Source of the DNA: Psychrosphaera saromensis | GTDB taxonomy: Bacteria > Pseudomonadota > Gammaproteobacteria > Enterobacterales > Alteromonadaceae | Direction of reading: 5' to 3' | Length of the DNA stretch: 64,000 nt | Assembly (NCBI RefSeq): GCF_002954545.1 | Contig: NZ_MSCH01000003.1 | Coordinates: 1,328,824-1,392,823 of the forward strand | Shown: piece after piece, positions 7,435-14,633 of the stretch | How the letters are laid out: each line of letters begins with the position of its first letter | Numbering within the stretch: the stretch's first letter is position 1 | The notes under the pieces: model-generated | What the model was told of the DNA's origin: nothing | The model's database searches: none | Seen by the model: the letters and a program-made list of their open reading frames with translations, nothing else | Program-made: the position numbers and the translations under genes

Positions 7435-7578
7435 AAATAGAGCGGCTAGCTTTAGTCAACTTTGAACAGAACAACTAAAGCCAGCCAAATTAACCGCTAA
7501 CTTAAATAATTAAGCTAGCAAATTAACAATCCGGCAACTTTCGTATAAAAGTAATGTCGGAAACATGGAGTATATATT
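7435..7578 (+). promoter_or_regulatory. Conserved 5' cassette upstream of precursor peptide 3
   Basis: This is the third copy of the cassette, here between two adjacent precursor genes. The inverted repeat is GGCTAGCTTTAGT at 7444-7456 with ACTAAAGCCAGCC at 7474-7486. The second stem pairs CCGGCA with TGTCGG, with one wobble. Placing the cassette between two genes on one strand suggests that peptide and cassette move or duplicate as one module. Confidence 0.6.
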
Positions 7579-7722
7579 ATGCGTGAATTAAACGTAAATG
7601 AAATAGAGCAAGTTAATGGTGGTATATCGTGGACTGGAGCGGCAAGAATGGCAGTAAAATACTTATCTCGTATGCCATCTTTTAGAGGGCCTAGTAGATA
7701 TAATGGAGAATGGAATGGTTAA
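7579..7722 (+). CDS. Double-glycine leader precursor peptide 3
   Basis: The precursor has 47 residues with the same MRELNVNEIEQVNGG leader and ribosome-binding context as peptides 1 and 2. The predicted mature part is 32 residues, starting ISWTGAARMAVKYLSRM and ending GPSRYNGEWNG. It is clearly cationic (four Arg, one Lys and one Glu), with a possible amphipathic helix at its start, which fits a membrane-active antimicrobial peptide. There is no cysteine. A CPBP protease gene starts 45 bases downstream and is the best candidate for its immunity or processing partner. Confidence 0.84.
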   Translation: MRELNVNEIEQVNGGISWTGAARMAVKYLSRMPSFRGPSRYNGEWNG

Positions 7723-7767
7723 GCGACACCTAATAAAGTATATAAACTAAATAGGAGTTTTTTGAGC

Positions 7768-8535
7768 ATGGATGCTCTCATCTATTATAAAAGTGAAAGT
7801 ATGGAAGAAGTATTTGATCAAAGAAATAAAAAAATTGGAGATGTCTTAAATACGGCGTATTGGATATTTTTCCTATCAATAGTTTTACCTTTTTTTTCAG
7901 CATTTTTTATTTTAATTTCAGGGGTGGGCTCTCTGTTTCTGAGCGATGTGTCTACGTTAGAACATATAGAGTCTAATCCATTCTTTAATTTCTTAAGTAC
8001 AATTATGTGGACAATATTAATTATTCCATTAATTAAATACTCTCTAGACGTTAAAAGCTACTCGGACTGTATAAGAAAATTAGCATTTAAGTCTATCTCG
8101 ATTTATCCATTACTGGGAAGTATTCTAGTGATGTTTGTATTTTCATTTTTTGAGTCGTTATTTTTTAAGTTTGAAATATTAGAAGTACCGAGTTTTTTAC
8201 TCGAGCTTGAGTATCAAACAGATTCAATATTAGAAGTCGTGATGTTATTTATAATTGTTGGTGTAGTGGGTCCTTTTATCGAAGAAATTATATTTAGAGG
8301 AATAGCTTATGAAAGATTAAAATACAGTACGTTAGGTCCGGCAGGAGCAGTTATTATGCCAAGTATTATTTTTACATTTATACACACTCAATATGAGCAG
8401 CCTATCCTTTTAGCTTTAATTTTTGTTTCATCGTGTATTTTTGGATGGCTTCGTTATTTTACTGGTAATTTATGGTATCCGATAATTGGACATGTTGCTA
8501 TGAATGTTCTTTCGTTATCAACTGGGCTTTTATGA
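7768..8535 (+). CDS. CPBP family intramembrane metalloprotease (Abi/CAAX-type)
   Basis: The product is 255 residues from the ATG at 7768, which sits 10 bases after AGGAG; a TTG two codons earlier is too close to that site. It has several membrane helices, and the family's catalytic motifs lie in the C-terminal half: EEIIFRG (Glu172, Glu173, Arg177), FTFIH (Phe202, His206) and HVAMN (His242, Asn246). CPBP proteins resemble CAAX prenyl endopeptidases and are common in bacteriocin loci, where some give self-immunity. The gene follows precursor peptide 3 closely. All key residues are present, unlike in the broken copy at 1342. Confidence 0.92.
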   Translation: MDALIYYKSESMEEVFDQRNKKIGDVLNTAYWIFFLSIVLPFFSAFFILISGVGSLFLSDVSTLEHIESNPFFNFLSTIMWTILIIPLIKYSLDVKSYSDCIRKLAFKSISIYPLLGSILVMFVFSFFESLFFKFEILEVPSFLLELEYQTDSILEVVMLFIIVGVVGPFIEEIIFRGIAYERLKYSTLGPAGAVIMPSIIFTFIHTQYEQPILLALIFVSSCIFGWLRYFTGNLWYPIIGHVAMNVLSLSTGLL

Positions 8536-8565
8536 CTATAATTATTAGTTACATTTATTCTCTAA

Positions 8566-8673
8566 GCTGAATGTGGTTTGGTTTCTATGGAGGAGATGGC
8601 TAGTTTTTTTAGATATCAGCTTAATATTAGGGTTACCAAAGAAATATATGAACTGACCAAAGTTGTTAGTTAG
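8566..8673 (+). pseudogene. Second remnant of a PCAT gene (around the catalytic cysteine)
   Basis: The frame AECGLVSMEEMASFF then RYQLNI matches residues 28-48 of the intact PCAT (AECGLASMAMVASFYGHQLDM). It continues as unrelated sequence to a TAG at 8671. It lies immediately after the intact CPBP gene and about 250 bases before the intact PCAT. A PCAT copy has therefore been lost here too, and the intact one belongs to the next repeat or was inserted beside it. Confidence 0.7.
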
Positions 8674-8697
8674 TGATTTATTTTTTTAGCAGGTAAG

Positions 8698-8831
8698 ATG
8701 AAAAACATACTCTTTATCACAATGTATTTATTTTTTGTGATTTTGAACGCTTACTCTCGGTTTCTTTTGTTGGGATTTTAGCAAGCGCTGTGTTTTCTCA
8801 CACAATGCAATATAACGCAGCGGACTTATAA
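8698..8831 (+). pseudogene. Short membrane-like frame, apparently frameshifted
   Basis: An ATG after AGGTAAG opens a 27-codon frame with a signal-like start (MKNILFITMYLFFVILNAYS). It closes at 8779, and a second hydrophobic stretch (VSFVGILASAVFSHTM) continues in another frame to 8831. Together they look like one small exported or membrane protein broken by a frameshift. No family is recognised, and it may be noise in a decayed spacer. Confidence 0.3.
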
Positions 8832-8919
8832 AAATAATCAGATATATTTATACAAAATAATACTTAGTTCTGTGCATAAGCAACATTTGAATACTCGACC
8901 AATTTTAAAGGTGACGATC

Positions 8920-11061
8920 ATGGAAGATACAATAAATAATAGTTCATTACTTAACTTCTCATCATTAAAATCAGTTCCTTTAATCCTGCAAGCGGAAGTT
9001 GCTGAATGTGGACTTGCTTCCATGGCGATGGTGGCGAGTTTTTATGGCCACCAACTTGATATGCCTGCCATGCGGAAGCGTTTTTCTGCCAACTTAAAAG
9101 GCATGAACCTGCAGCAATTAATTGATGTGGGTGACAGTCTTGGTTTAGCAAGCCGTGCATTACAATGCCCGATAGATGACGTGCATAAATTAGCAACGCC
9201 ATGCATTTTACATTGGGATATGAATCACTTTGTGGTGCTAACTAAAGTCTCTGGTAAAGGCAATAAATCTACTTTTTCTATTAATGATCCCGCCGTAGGT
9301 AAACGTACTTTAAGTGCTGATGAATTTGGTAAACACTTTACTGGTATTTGTTTGGAGTTAACCCCCACTAATAAATTTGAAGTAAAACAAGAACAAGCTC
9401 GAATGAAGTTTACCCAGTTGTGGAGTTCAATGTCTGGATTAAAATCTGGACTGGTTAAACTGGTGGCTTTATCTCTAGTGTTACAACTTTTTGCACTGAT
9501 GTCGCCGTATTATATGCAGTGGGTAGTGGATGAAGTATTAGTCAGTTTTGATGAACCACTGTTAACTGTGTTGGCAATGGGCTTTGGTTTAATTGTTATT
9601 ATTTCTACTGTGACTAATGCGGTACGTAGTTGGTTAATATTGCGTTTATCTAGTTTGCTTAATATGCAAATGGGTGTGAATTTACTCAGACACTTATTGC
9701 GTTTGCCCATGAATTATTTTGAGTCACGCCATGTGGGAGATATTATTTCTCGTTTTGGATCCCTTGCGCAAATCCGTGAACGGATTACTACTGGTTTTGT
9801 AGAGACCTTAGTAGATGGTGTGATGTCTATTACGGTATTAATTATGATGGCGTTATATTCATTAAAACTCACCGCTATTGTTTTAGGTGCAATAACTTTA
9901 TATACAATAGTGCGTTTAGTTTTGTACCGTCCTTTGCACCAGGCAACAGAGGAGATGATCCAAAGCTCAGCCAAAGAGCAATCTAGTTTTTTAGAAAATA
10001 TCCGTGGCATGCAAACCATAAAACTGTTTGGTAATGAATCTCAGCGACAAGGTATTTGGCAAAACCGTTATGCAGAAGTGATAAATTCTGAAATTAGACT
10101 TGGCCGACTAAACATAAGTTTTGAGTCTTTTAACAAACTGTTATTTGGTCTAGAGAATGTATTTGTTATTTATTTTGCTGCGCAGATGGTGATGTTTAAT
10201 AGCTTAACTGTAGGTATGGTATTGGCGTTTATTGCTTATAAAGGTCAGCTAACGCAACGTTTTGCTAATTTAATTGAGCAAGTTATTCAGTTTAAAATGA
10301 TGCGTTTACATCTTGACCGAATTTCCGATATTGCGCTCACCAGTCAAGAGGCTAATAGAGAGGGCTCTGTACAGATTAAAAATGGTGATTCCAAAGGCGC
10401 GCTAACGTTAGAAAATATATGTTTTGCTTATAGTGATGAAGACGCAGCCATTTTAAACAAGGTTAACTTGTCATTAAACGCAGGTGATTCTATTGCGATA
10501 ACTGGCCCATCTGGTGCCGGTAAAACAACGCTAATGAAAATTATGCTTGGGCTATTACAACCAACATCCGGCAAAGTGTTGCTAGATGGTAAAGACATTA
10601 CTCACATTGGCTTAAAAAATTACCGTAAACAGATAGCTGCCGTTATGCAGGACGATACATTATTGGCGGGGTCCATTGCTGACAATATTAGTTTTTTTGA
10701 TCCTCAGCCTGATTTTGCAAAAATAGAGCAGTGTGCTCAATTAGCATCTATCCATGATGACATTGGTAAAATGACAATGGGATATAACTCTTTGGTGGGT
10801 GACATGGGCTCTAACCTTTCCGGTGGACAACTTCAGCGTATATTATTAGCCAGAGCGTTATATCAATCACCAAGTATTTTATACATGGATGAAGCGACAA
10901 GCCATTTAGACACAGATAATGAAGCTAAAATTAGTGAGCAAATCCAACACTTATCCATGACACGTATTATGATTGCACACAGACAAGAAACTATTAATAT
11001 GGCAAGCAAGGTTTACCGATTGCTAGATGGTGAATTAACCGATGTTCAGTTAACAAAGTAG
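8920..11061 (+). CDS. Peptidase-containing ABC transporter (PCAT), intact copy 2
   Basis: The product is 713 residues from the ATG at 8920, preceded by AAAGGTGA at good spacing; a GTG at 8872 lacks such a site. Residues about 18-150 are a C39 peptidase with oxyanion Gln24, catalytic Cys30 (AECGLAS), His103 (NHFVVL) and a likely Asp123 (INDPAVG). Six membrane helices span about 170-450. The ATPase has Walker A GPSGAGKTT at 529-537, LSGGQ at 633-637, Walker B ending in Asp657-Glu658, and H-loop His687. PCATs remove double-glycine leaders and export the core peptide, so the three MRELNV-leader peptides upstream are its expected substrates. It acts with an HlyD protein and an unlinked TolC-type channel. 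An 80-residue membrane protein follows. Confidence 0.97.
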   Translation: MEDTINNSSLLNFSSLKSVPLILQAEVAECGLASMAMVASFYGHQLDMPAMRKRFSANLKGMNLQQLIDVGDSLGLASRALQCPIDDVHKLATPCILHWDMNHFVVLTKVSGKGNKSTFSINDPAVGKRTLSADEFGKHFTGICLELTPTNKFEVKQEQARMKFTQLWSSMSGLKSGLVKLVALSLVLQLFALMSPYYMQWVVDEVLVSFDEPLLTVLAMGFGLIVIISTVTNAVRSWLILRLSSLLNMQMGVNLLRHLLRLPMNYFESRHVGDIISRFGSLAQIRERITTGFVETLVDGVMSITVLIMMALYSLKLTAIVLGAITLYTIVRLVLYRPLHQATEEMIQSSAKEQSSFLENIRGMQTIKLFGNESQRQGIWQNRYAEVINSEIRLGRLNISFESFNKLLFGLENVFVIYFAAQMVMFNSLTVGMVLAFIAYKGQLTQRFANLIEQVIQFKMMRLHLDRISDIALTSQEANREGSVQIKNGDSKGALTLENICFAYSDEDAAILNKVNLSLNAGDSIAITGPSGAGKTTLMKIMLGLLQPTSGKVLLDGKDITHIGLKNYRKQIAAVMQDDTLLAGSIADNISFFDPQPDFAKIEQCAQLASIHDDIGKMTMGYNSLVGDMGSNLSGGQLQRILLARALYQSPSILYMDEATSHLDTDNEAKISEQIQHLSMTRIMIAHRQETINMASKVYRLLDGELTDVQLTK

Positions 11062-11118
11062 TGAGCGATAAGAACTTTCTAACCAAGGTACTCGCAAGGT
11101 TATAAGAGGCTTGTATAC

Positions 11119-11361
11119 ATGAATAAAATAGATAAAACTAAAGAACAAAAGCTAATGAAAAAAATTAGGCAGAGTTTTATTTTCTACACTGTCATTGGTT
11201 GTAGTGTTATCTCCTTCTTCTTACTAATTTCTATTTTTACTAGTTCAGGGGCATCTTTATTACCATACTTATTTATAATTATATTACTTTCATTAAATTA
11301 TCTATTTATTAAAGATTGTTTTGCCGAATTATTAACTCTATTGCAAGGCGATGAGAAATAA
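11119..11361 (+). CDS. Small two-helix membrane protein of unknown function
   Basis: The product is 80 residues. A charged N-terminus (MNKIDKTKEQKLMKKIRQ) precedes two hydrophobic segments at about 19-42 and 47-64, and a polar tail ends LQGDEK. It begins 57 bases after the PCAT stop on the same strand, so co-transcription is likely. It is not visibly related to the 57-63-residue proteins at 2206 and 4769. It may be an immunity or accessory membrane protein of the export locus, but no family is recognised. Confidence 0.6.
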   Translation: MNKIDKTKEQKLMKKIRQSFIFYTVIGCSVISFFLLISIFTSSGASLLPYLFIIILLSLNYLFIKDCFAELLTLLQGDEK

Positions 11362-11732
11362 TAATCTATATGCAGCAGTATCTTTTTTAATACATAGAAT
11401 TAGTTTTTATACTGTTCTAAATACTTTGGAAGGTATCAGCCATATGAGTATGACTTTAGCTCTTCTTCCTTTGGTACAGCCTGTTTAGATAATCGATACT
11501 TTGTTTCTTTTGAGCAATCCATTTTTAAATTTATGAATATGCCCAAGTTGTAAGACTACGCGAACTGAATCAGGGTATTAGATTTGTGTAAGTGAATTAT
11601 TTTAGCTATTAAAAGTGATCTAAGCTGTAAGTGTGATTATAATACATAGGAATAATTAGTCCCCTCACTTATTTTATAAGCTAACATGCTTAAGGGGATT
11701 ACAATTAAATAACGAATGGGTAAATATTAGCG
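11362..11732. other. Gene-free spacer with one imperfect inverted repeat
   Basis: No convincing gene was found in these 371 bases. An inverted repeat pairs GTCCCCT near 11661 with AGGGGAT near 11693, upstream of the XRE regulator gene. It could be an operator or part of a promoter region. The rest is AT-rich with short broken frames and may be eroded coding sequence. Confidence 0.4.
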
Positions 11733-11978
11733 ATGAAGTTTTCAGGTAAAGAACTAAGGGGATTGAGAAAAGAAGCTGGATTTACTCAAGCTCAAATAGC
11801 TAAAGAAATCGGGATCAGTCGTGAAACGGTTGTAGCGATTGAAAATGAACATCCTAAAGTCATAGATGCACTTAGCCTTGAGGTCGTTAATGCCTGGTGG
11901 TTAGCGTGCAGACAGTCTGTGTCCGAGAGCAGTCAATTATCATTTAAGGTTCAGTTGCTAAAGTTTTTTGGTATGTAG
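11733..11978 (+). CDS. XRE-family helix-turn-helix regulator
   Basis: The product is 81 residues. Residues about 4-45 form a Cro/C1-type helix-turn-helix (LRGLRKEAGFTQAQIAKEIG then ISRETVVAIE). The short C-terminal part includes NAWWLACRQSV and no recognised sensing domain. The downstream membrane protein gene starts 3 bases after its stop, so the two are translationally close. It is the only regulator in the peptide locus and is a candidate to bind the palindrome at 12731, though that link is inference. Confidence 0.88.
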   Translation: MKFSGKELRGLRKEAGFTQAQIAKEIGISRETVVAIENEHPKVIDALSLEVVNAWWLACRQSVSESSQLSFKVQLLKFFGM

Positions 11979-11981
11979 TTT

Positions 11982-12686
11982 ATGTATCTCATTAGAGATT
12001 GGATTGAAAAAGCGATCACAGCAACGTTAGCTTTGGTGTTTATATATTTGGGATATTTATCTTTCGATTACCCCTTATATTTTGATCGATTGTTTATTCT
12101 TGTACTACTCGTGTTAATTGCTACATTCAAAGTAAATAAAAACTTATTCTCCATTGGCCTTATCCTTTTACTGGAAAGGGTGTTAGCTGCTTTATTATTT
12201 GAAATCAGTTCGGAAATAATGTCTAAAGTGGCGGTTTATTGTTTAGGTTTATTTTTTATGTATAAGCTTAAATTTGACAAGCAGGTCTTTAGTATTCTGT
12301 TACCTATCTGGCTTGGTAGTATATGCGCTGAAATTTATTGGTTTGTAACCAATTATCCCGCTCCAAGGATCCACACATATATTGGGTTGATTTATCTTAA
12401 TTTAGTTACTCGTTTTTTCTTGATCTTTAGAGGGCATATCTTAAATTCTAAATTAACATTTAGAATCTCAAGTTTACCCTTAGATTGGAATTTATATAGA
12501 ATCGCTGGTTTTTATAACTTGGTTATCGCGGCTATAATAATTGAATATATTATCAGGCATATGACTTCAGCTAAGCCAATGTTGGTTTATACTAACTACT
12601 CAGGTATTACCCAATTAACTACATTGGTTACTTTATATTTAATTCTATCTTACGTTTTGAACTCCAAATTTAGATTAAAAGCTTAA
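11982..12686 (+). CDS. Multi-helix membrane protein of unknown function
   Basis: The product is 234 residues, mostly hydrophobic, with about seven or eight predicted helices and short basic loops, ending SKFRLKA. It follows the XRE regulator by 3 bases, suggesting a two-gene operon. Such a pair could sense a signal at the membrane and control the locus, but no sensor family is recognised. A remnant of its 3' end lies at 2656-2752, so it was part of the duplicated unit. Confidence 0.75.
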   Translation: MYLIRDWIEKAITATLALVFIYLGYLSFDYPLYFDRLFILVLLVLIATFKVNKNLFSIGLILLLERVLAALLFEISSEIMSKVAVYCLGLFFMYKLKFDKQVFSILLPIWLGSICAEIYWFVTNYPAPRIHTYIGLIYLNLVTRFFLIFRGHILNSKLTFRISSLPLDWNLYRIAGFYNLVIAAIIIEYIIRHMTSAKPMLVYTNYSGITQLTTLVTLYLILSYVLNSKFRLKA

Positions 12687-12730
12687 AATTCAATCTATAT
12701 GTTTTAATCTCATTATATTTCTAGTATGTT

Positions 12731-12750
12731 ATGTGTGAAATTTCACACAT
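12731..12750. promoter_or_regulatory. Perfect 20-bp palindrome, probable operator
   Basis: ATGTGTGAAATTTCACACAT is identical to its reverse complement and lies 16 bases before the start of the small secreted peptide gene. The core TGTGA and TCACA halves are separated by 4 bases, not the 6 of a standard CRP site, so a different dimeric regulator is more likely. Degenerate versions precede the two remnant copies at about 2801 and 5489. Confidence 0.65.
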
Positions 12751-12766
12751 AATAATAAGGGTTCAC

Positions 12767-12919
12767 ATGAAAAAGATAAAAATAATATTAATATCATCAA
12801 TACTAGTTTTTAGTCTTGACGTATTAGCTGCAGAAACTGGATCTCAGAAAGAGCCACCTACATTGACAAGTATGTTTTTTAAATTGATAAATACAATACT
12901 AGGTGATGAAAAAAAATAA
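12767..12919 (+). CDS. Small secreted peptide, intact copy
   Basis: The product is 50 residues from the ATG at 12767, which follows AATAAGGG; an upstream in-frame ATG at 12731 falls inside the palindrome and is unlikely. A signal peptide (MKKIKIILISSILVFSLDV, then LAA) probably ends near residue 21. The exported part is about 29 residues (ETGSQKEPPTLTSMFFKL onward, ending GDEKK), polar first and then amphipathic. It is the only intact member of a set of three; the others, before each hlyD, are broken. It might be an autoinducing or export-associated peptide. No family is recognised. Confidence 0.6.
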   Translation: MKKIKIILISSILVFSLDVLAAETGSQKEPPTLTSMFFKLINTILGDEKK

Positions 12920-13293
12920 TCACTTTTTTATTAATGCAACCCTGGTGGTGTGTAAATATATCCACATCGTCAGTGTTGTGCATTCTTATTAATTACATGC
13001 TTTCTAACGTTTGGTTGTTCAAATATACCAAAGCATGGATTATCTTCCAGTGAGGTTGAAGCTAATCAAAATCTGCGTTAGAACAATGTGGTAATGGTAA
13101 TGTTAAAAAAGTAACTAGCTCAGGCTTCGTTTGTAAAAATAAATCTTAATAACAAGTGTAATTGTGAATGGTTTACTCTTAGGAGTGTGTACTTTCAACT
13201 TTAGGAGCCTTGTTATGTAAAGTTCCCCCCGAGTAAATAAGTTATCTGATCTAAAAAATAACACTAAAACGTAATTATTAATGAGGTTATAAG
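12920..13293 (+). pseudogene. Scar of a third unit: hlyD promoter region, broken lipoprotein-like frame and 3' end of an immunity-like gene
   Basis: Bases 12923-12998 match the 5' flank of both hlyD genes (about 2950-3026), but the hlyD coding region itself is absent. The next stretch (about 13000-13150) has frames such as CSNIPKHGLSS and QCGNGNVKKVTSS broken by stops, resembling a small Cys-containing lipoprotein. From about 13210 to 13274 the sequence matches the 3' end of the two-helix protein gene at 2206. No intact gene is seen here. Confidence 0.6.
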
Positions 13294-13578
13294 TTACTTA
13301 ACTCGCCCCCTAGTGCCTCTTTGTTCATTTATTGCCATCTTGGCAAGGATCTCTTTTTCTAGGTCAATACCTTGCCAATGGTCTATGTCTAAAACCCTAA
13401 GTACTATATCTGCCAGTTCTTCGCCAAAGGCGTCTGTAGGTGTTTCGTTTCGGCATTCGTTAATTGCTTCACCCACTTCCGATGCAACAAGCGCTAAGGC
13501 TTCTAAGGTGGTTTTGTTATGCCATCCCATCTTTTCAACCCATAAGTAATTTTGTTCTGCGATGTCGTTGATTTTCAT
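13294..13578 (-). CDS. MazG-like nucleotide pyrophosphohydrolase family protein
   Basis: The product is 94 residues from the ATG at 13578 (MKINDIAEQNYLW); a TTG four codons upstream is less likely. It shows the MazG-type all-alpha metal-binding pattern, with EVGEAINECRNE at about 40-50 and EELADIVLRVLD at about 58-70. Single-domain proteins of this kind hydrolyse nucleoside triphosphates to monophosphates, often as house-cleaning enzymes. It faces the peptide locus convergently. Its truncated copy at 2428 indicates that the duplicated unit ended inside this gene, so it marks the likely chromosomal border of the locus. Confidence 0.82.
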   Translation of the reverse strand: MKINDIAEQNYLWVEKMGWHNKTTLEALALVASEVGEAINECRNETPTDAFGEELADIVLRVLDIDHWQGIDLEKEILAKMAINEQRGTRGRVK

Positions 13579-13789
13579 GTGAGGTTCCAAGGTCGATTGT
13601 CGAAATTTCTTATTACACCATACCTATCAGGATAAAATAATCCAACTGCGCTAACCTTAATCTTTACCGATTTGCGTGTTAATACACGCTTTTATCAATG
13701 TGTTCATGCATTTAGACTAATTGCCGTTAATTAGGTTTTCATATACTGTAGCGGCATATACGTTACCCAATTTCAAAAAATGAAGCATT

Positions 13790-14401
13790 ATGTCTTTTAA
13801 AATAACACCCCATAGAATGGCAGTACCAGAATTACAACCACACCACTCAAGGCTAGGAAACCGATTCACTCGCTGGTTTGGCCGTAGCATGTTGGGTTTA
13901 TTAGGTTGGAAAATTACCGGTGAATTTCCAGCTGATAAAAAATGCGTTATTTGCATTGCGCCACACACTTCCAATTGGGACTTCTTTATTGGTATGTTCA
14001 CTTTGTTAGCTCTGGACGTAAAATTGAACTGGGGTGGGAAACATCAAATATTTATTTGGCCGATTAAACCTTTATTACTTGGTTTAGGTGGCATCGCCAT
14101 TAACAGAAAACAAGCGGGTGGATTTGTAGGTCAAATTGTAAATGAATTTGATAAGTCTGAGTCTATGGTTTTTGCCCTTGCACCAGAAGGCACTCGTAAT
14201 TATGTACCAAAATGGAAAAATGGATTTTTACGAATTGCTAAAGAGGCGAATGTTTCAGTGTATTTAGTCAGTTGGGACTATGGCAATAAAGAAATGCACT
14301 TTGGTCACGGTATTGAAGTGAATGACTTGGATGAGTCTATGGATATTGTTCGTGGCTATTATCAAAAAATAGTGGCTAAACACCCAGCGAAAACTAATTA
14401 A
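13790..14401 (+). CDS. Lysophospholipid acyltransferase family protein (PlsC-like)
   Basis: The product is 203 residues. The acyltransferase catalytic motif HTSNWD (H-x4-D) lies at about residue 63, GGIAINRKQAGG provides the substrate-binding arginine block, and PEGTR lies near 125-129. The protein is short and has one hydrophobic N-terminal stretch around LGLLGWKI, so it would act at the inner membrane, transferring acyl groups to a lysophospholipid or related acceptor. The exact substrate is unknown. It stands alone, divergent from the MazG-like gene. Confidence 0.87.
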   Translation: MSFKITPHRMAVPELQPHHSRLGNRFTRWFGRSMLGLLGWKITGEFPADKKCVICIAPHTSNWDFFIGMFTLLALDVKLNWGGKHQIFIWPIKPLLLGLGGIAINRKQAGGFVGQIVNEFDKSESMVFALAPEGTRNYVPKWKNGFLRIAKEANVSVYLVSWDYGNKEMHFGHGIEVNDLDESMDIVRGYYQKIVAKHPAKTN

Positions 14402-14514
14402 TAAATACCTACTAATTTAGTCTTTATACATTCAGCTATTACTTAAACTGTAAGCTTTCTAGTTTCGTATTTTTAAGGGCAAACACTGAAACCTTTAAAG
14501 CGTAAAATAAAAAG

Positions 14515-14556
14515 TGGAGTCTAAACTTGTGTGTTTAGACTCCATTTTGTTTTTAC
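14515..14556. terminator. Bidirectional rho-independent terminator
   Basis: A perfect 12-base stem pairs TGGAGTCTAAAC with GTTTAGACTCCA around a 6-base loop. T-rich sequence follows on the plus strand and an A-rich run lies on the left. It separates the acyltransferase gene from the convergent DUF885 gene. Confidence 0.85.
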
Positions 14557-14604
14557 TACTTAGCACTGTAGCTACATACATCTACTATATGAAAGTAGTT
14601 TAAT

Positions 14605-14628
14605 TTAGAACATAAGCTTATGTTCTAA
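14605..14628. repeat. Perfect 24-bp palindrome centred on AAGCTT
   Basis: The arm TTAGAACATAAG is followed directly by its reverse complement. It lies 6 bases beyond the stop of the DUF885 gene. It could form a cruciform or hairpin at the transcript end but lacks a clear T run on either strand. Confidence 0.7.
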
Positions 14629-14633
14629 AAGCT

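Noticed and set aside
12731-12750. CRP site at the palindrome
   Set aside because: The TGTGA and TCACA halves are separated by 4 bases, while CRP needs 6, so a canonical CRP site is not supported.
13717-14001. Minus-strand frame of 94 codons across the start of the acyltransferase gene
   Set aside because: It overlaps the well-supported PlsC-like gene, including its catalytic motif, and has no family resemblance.
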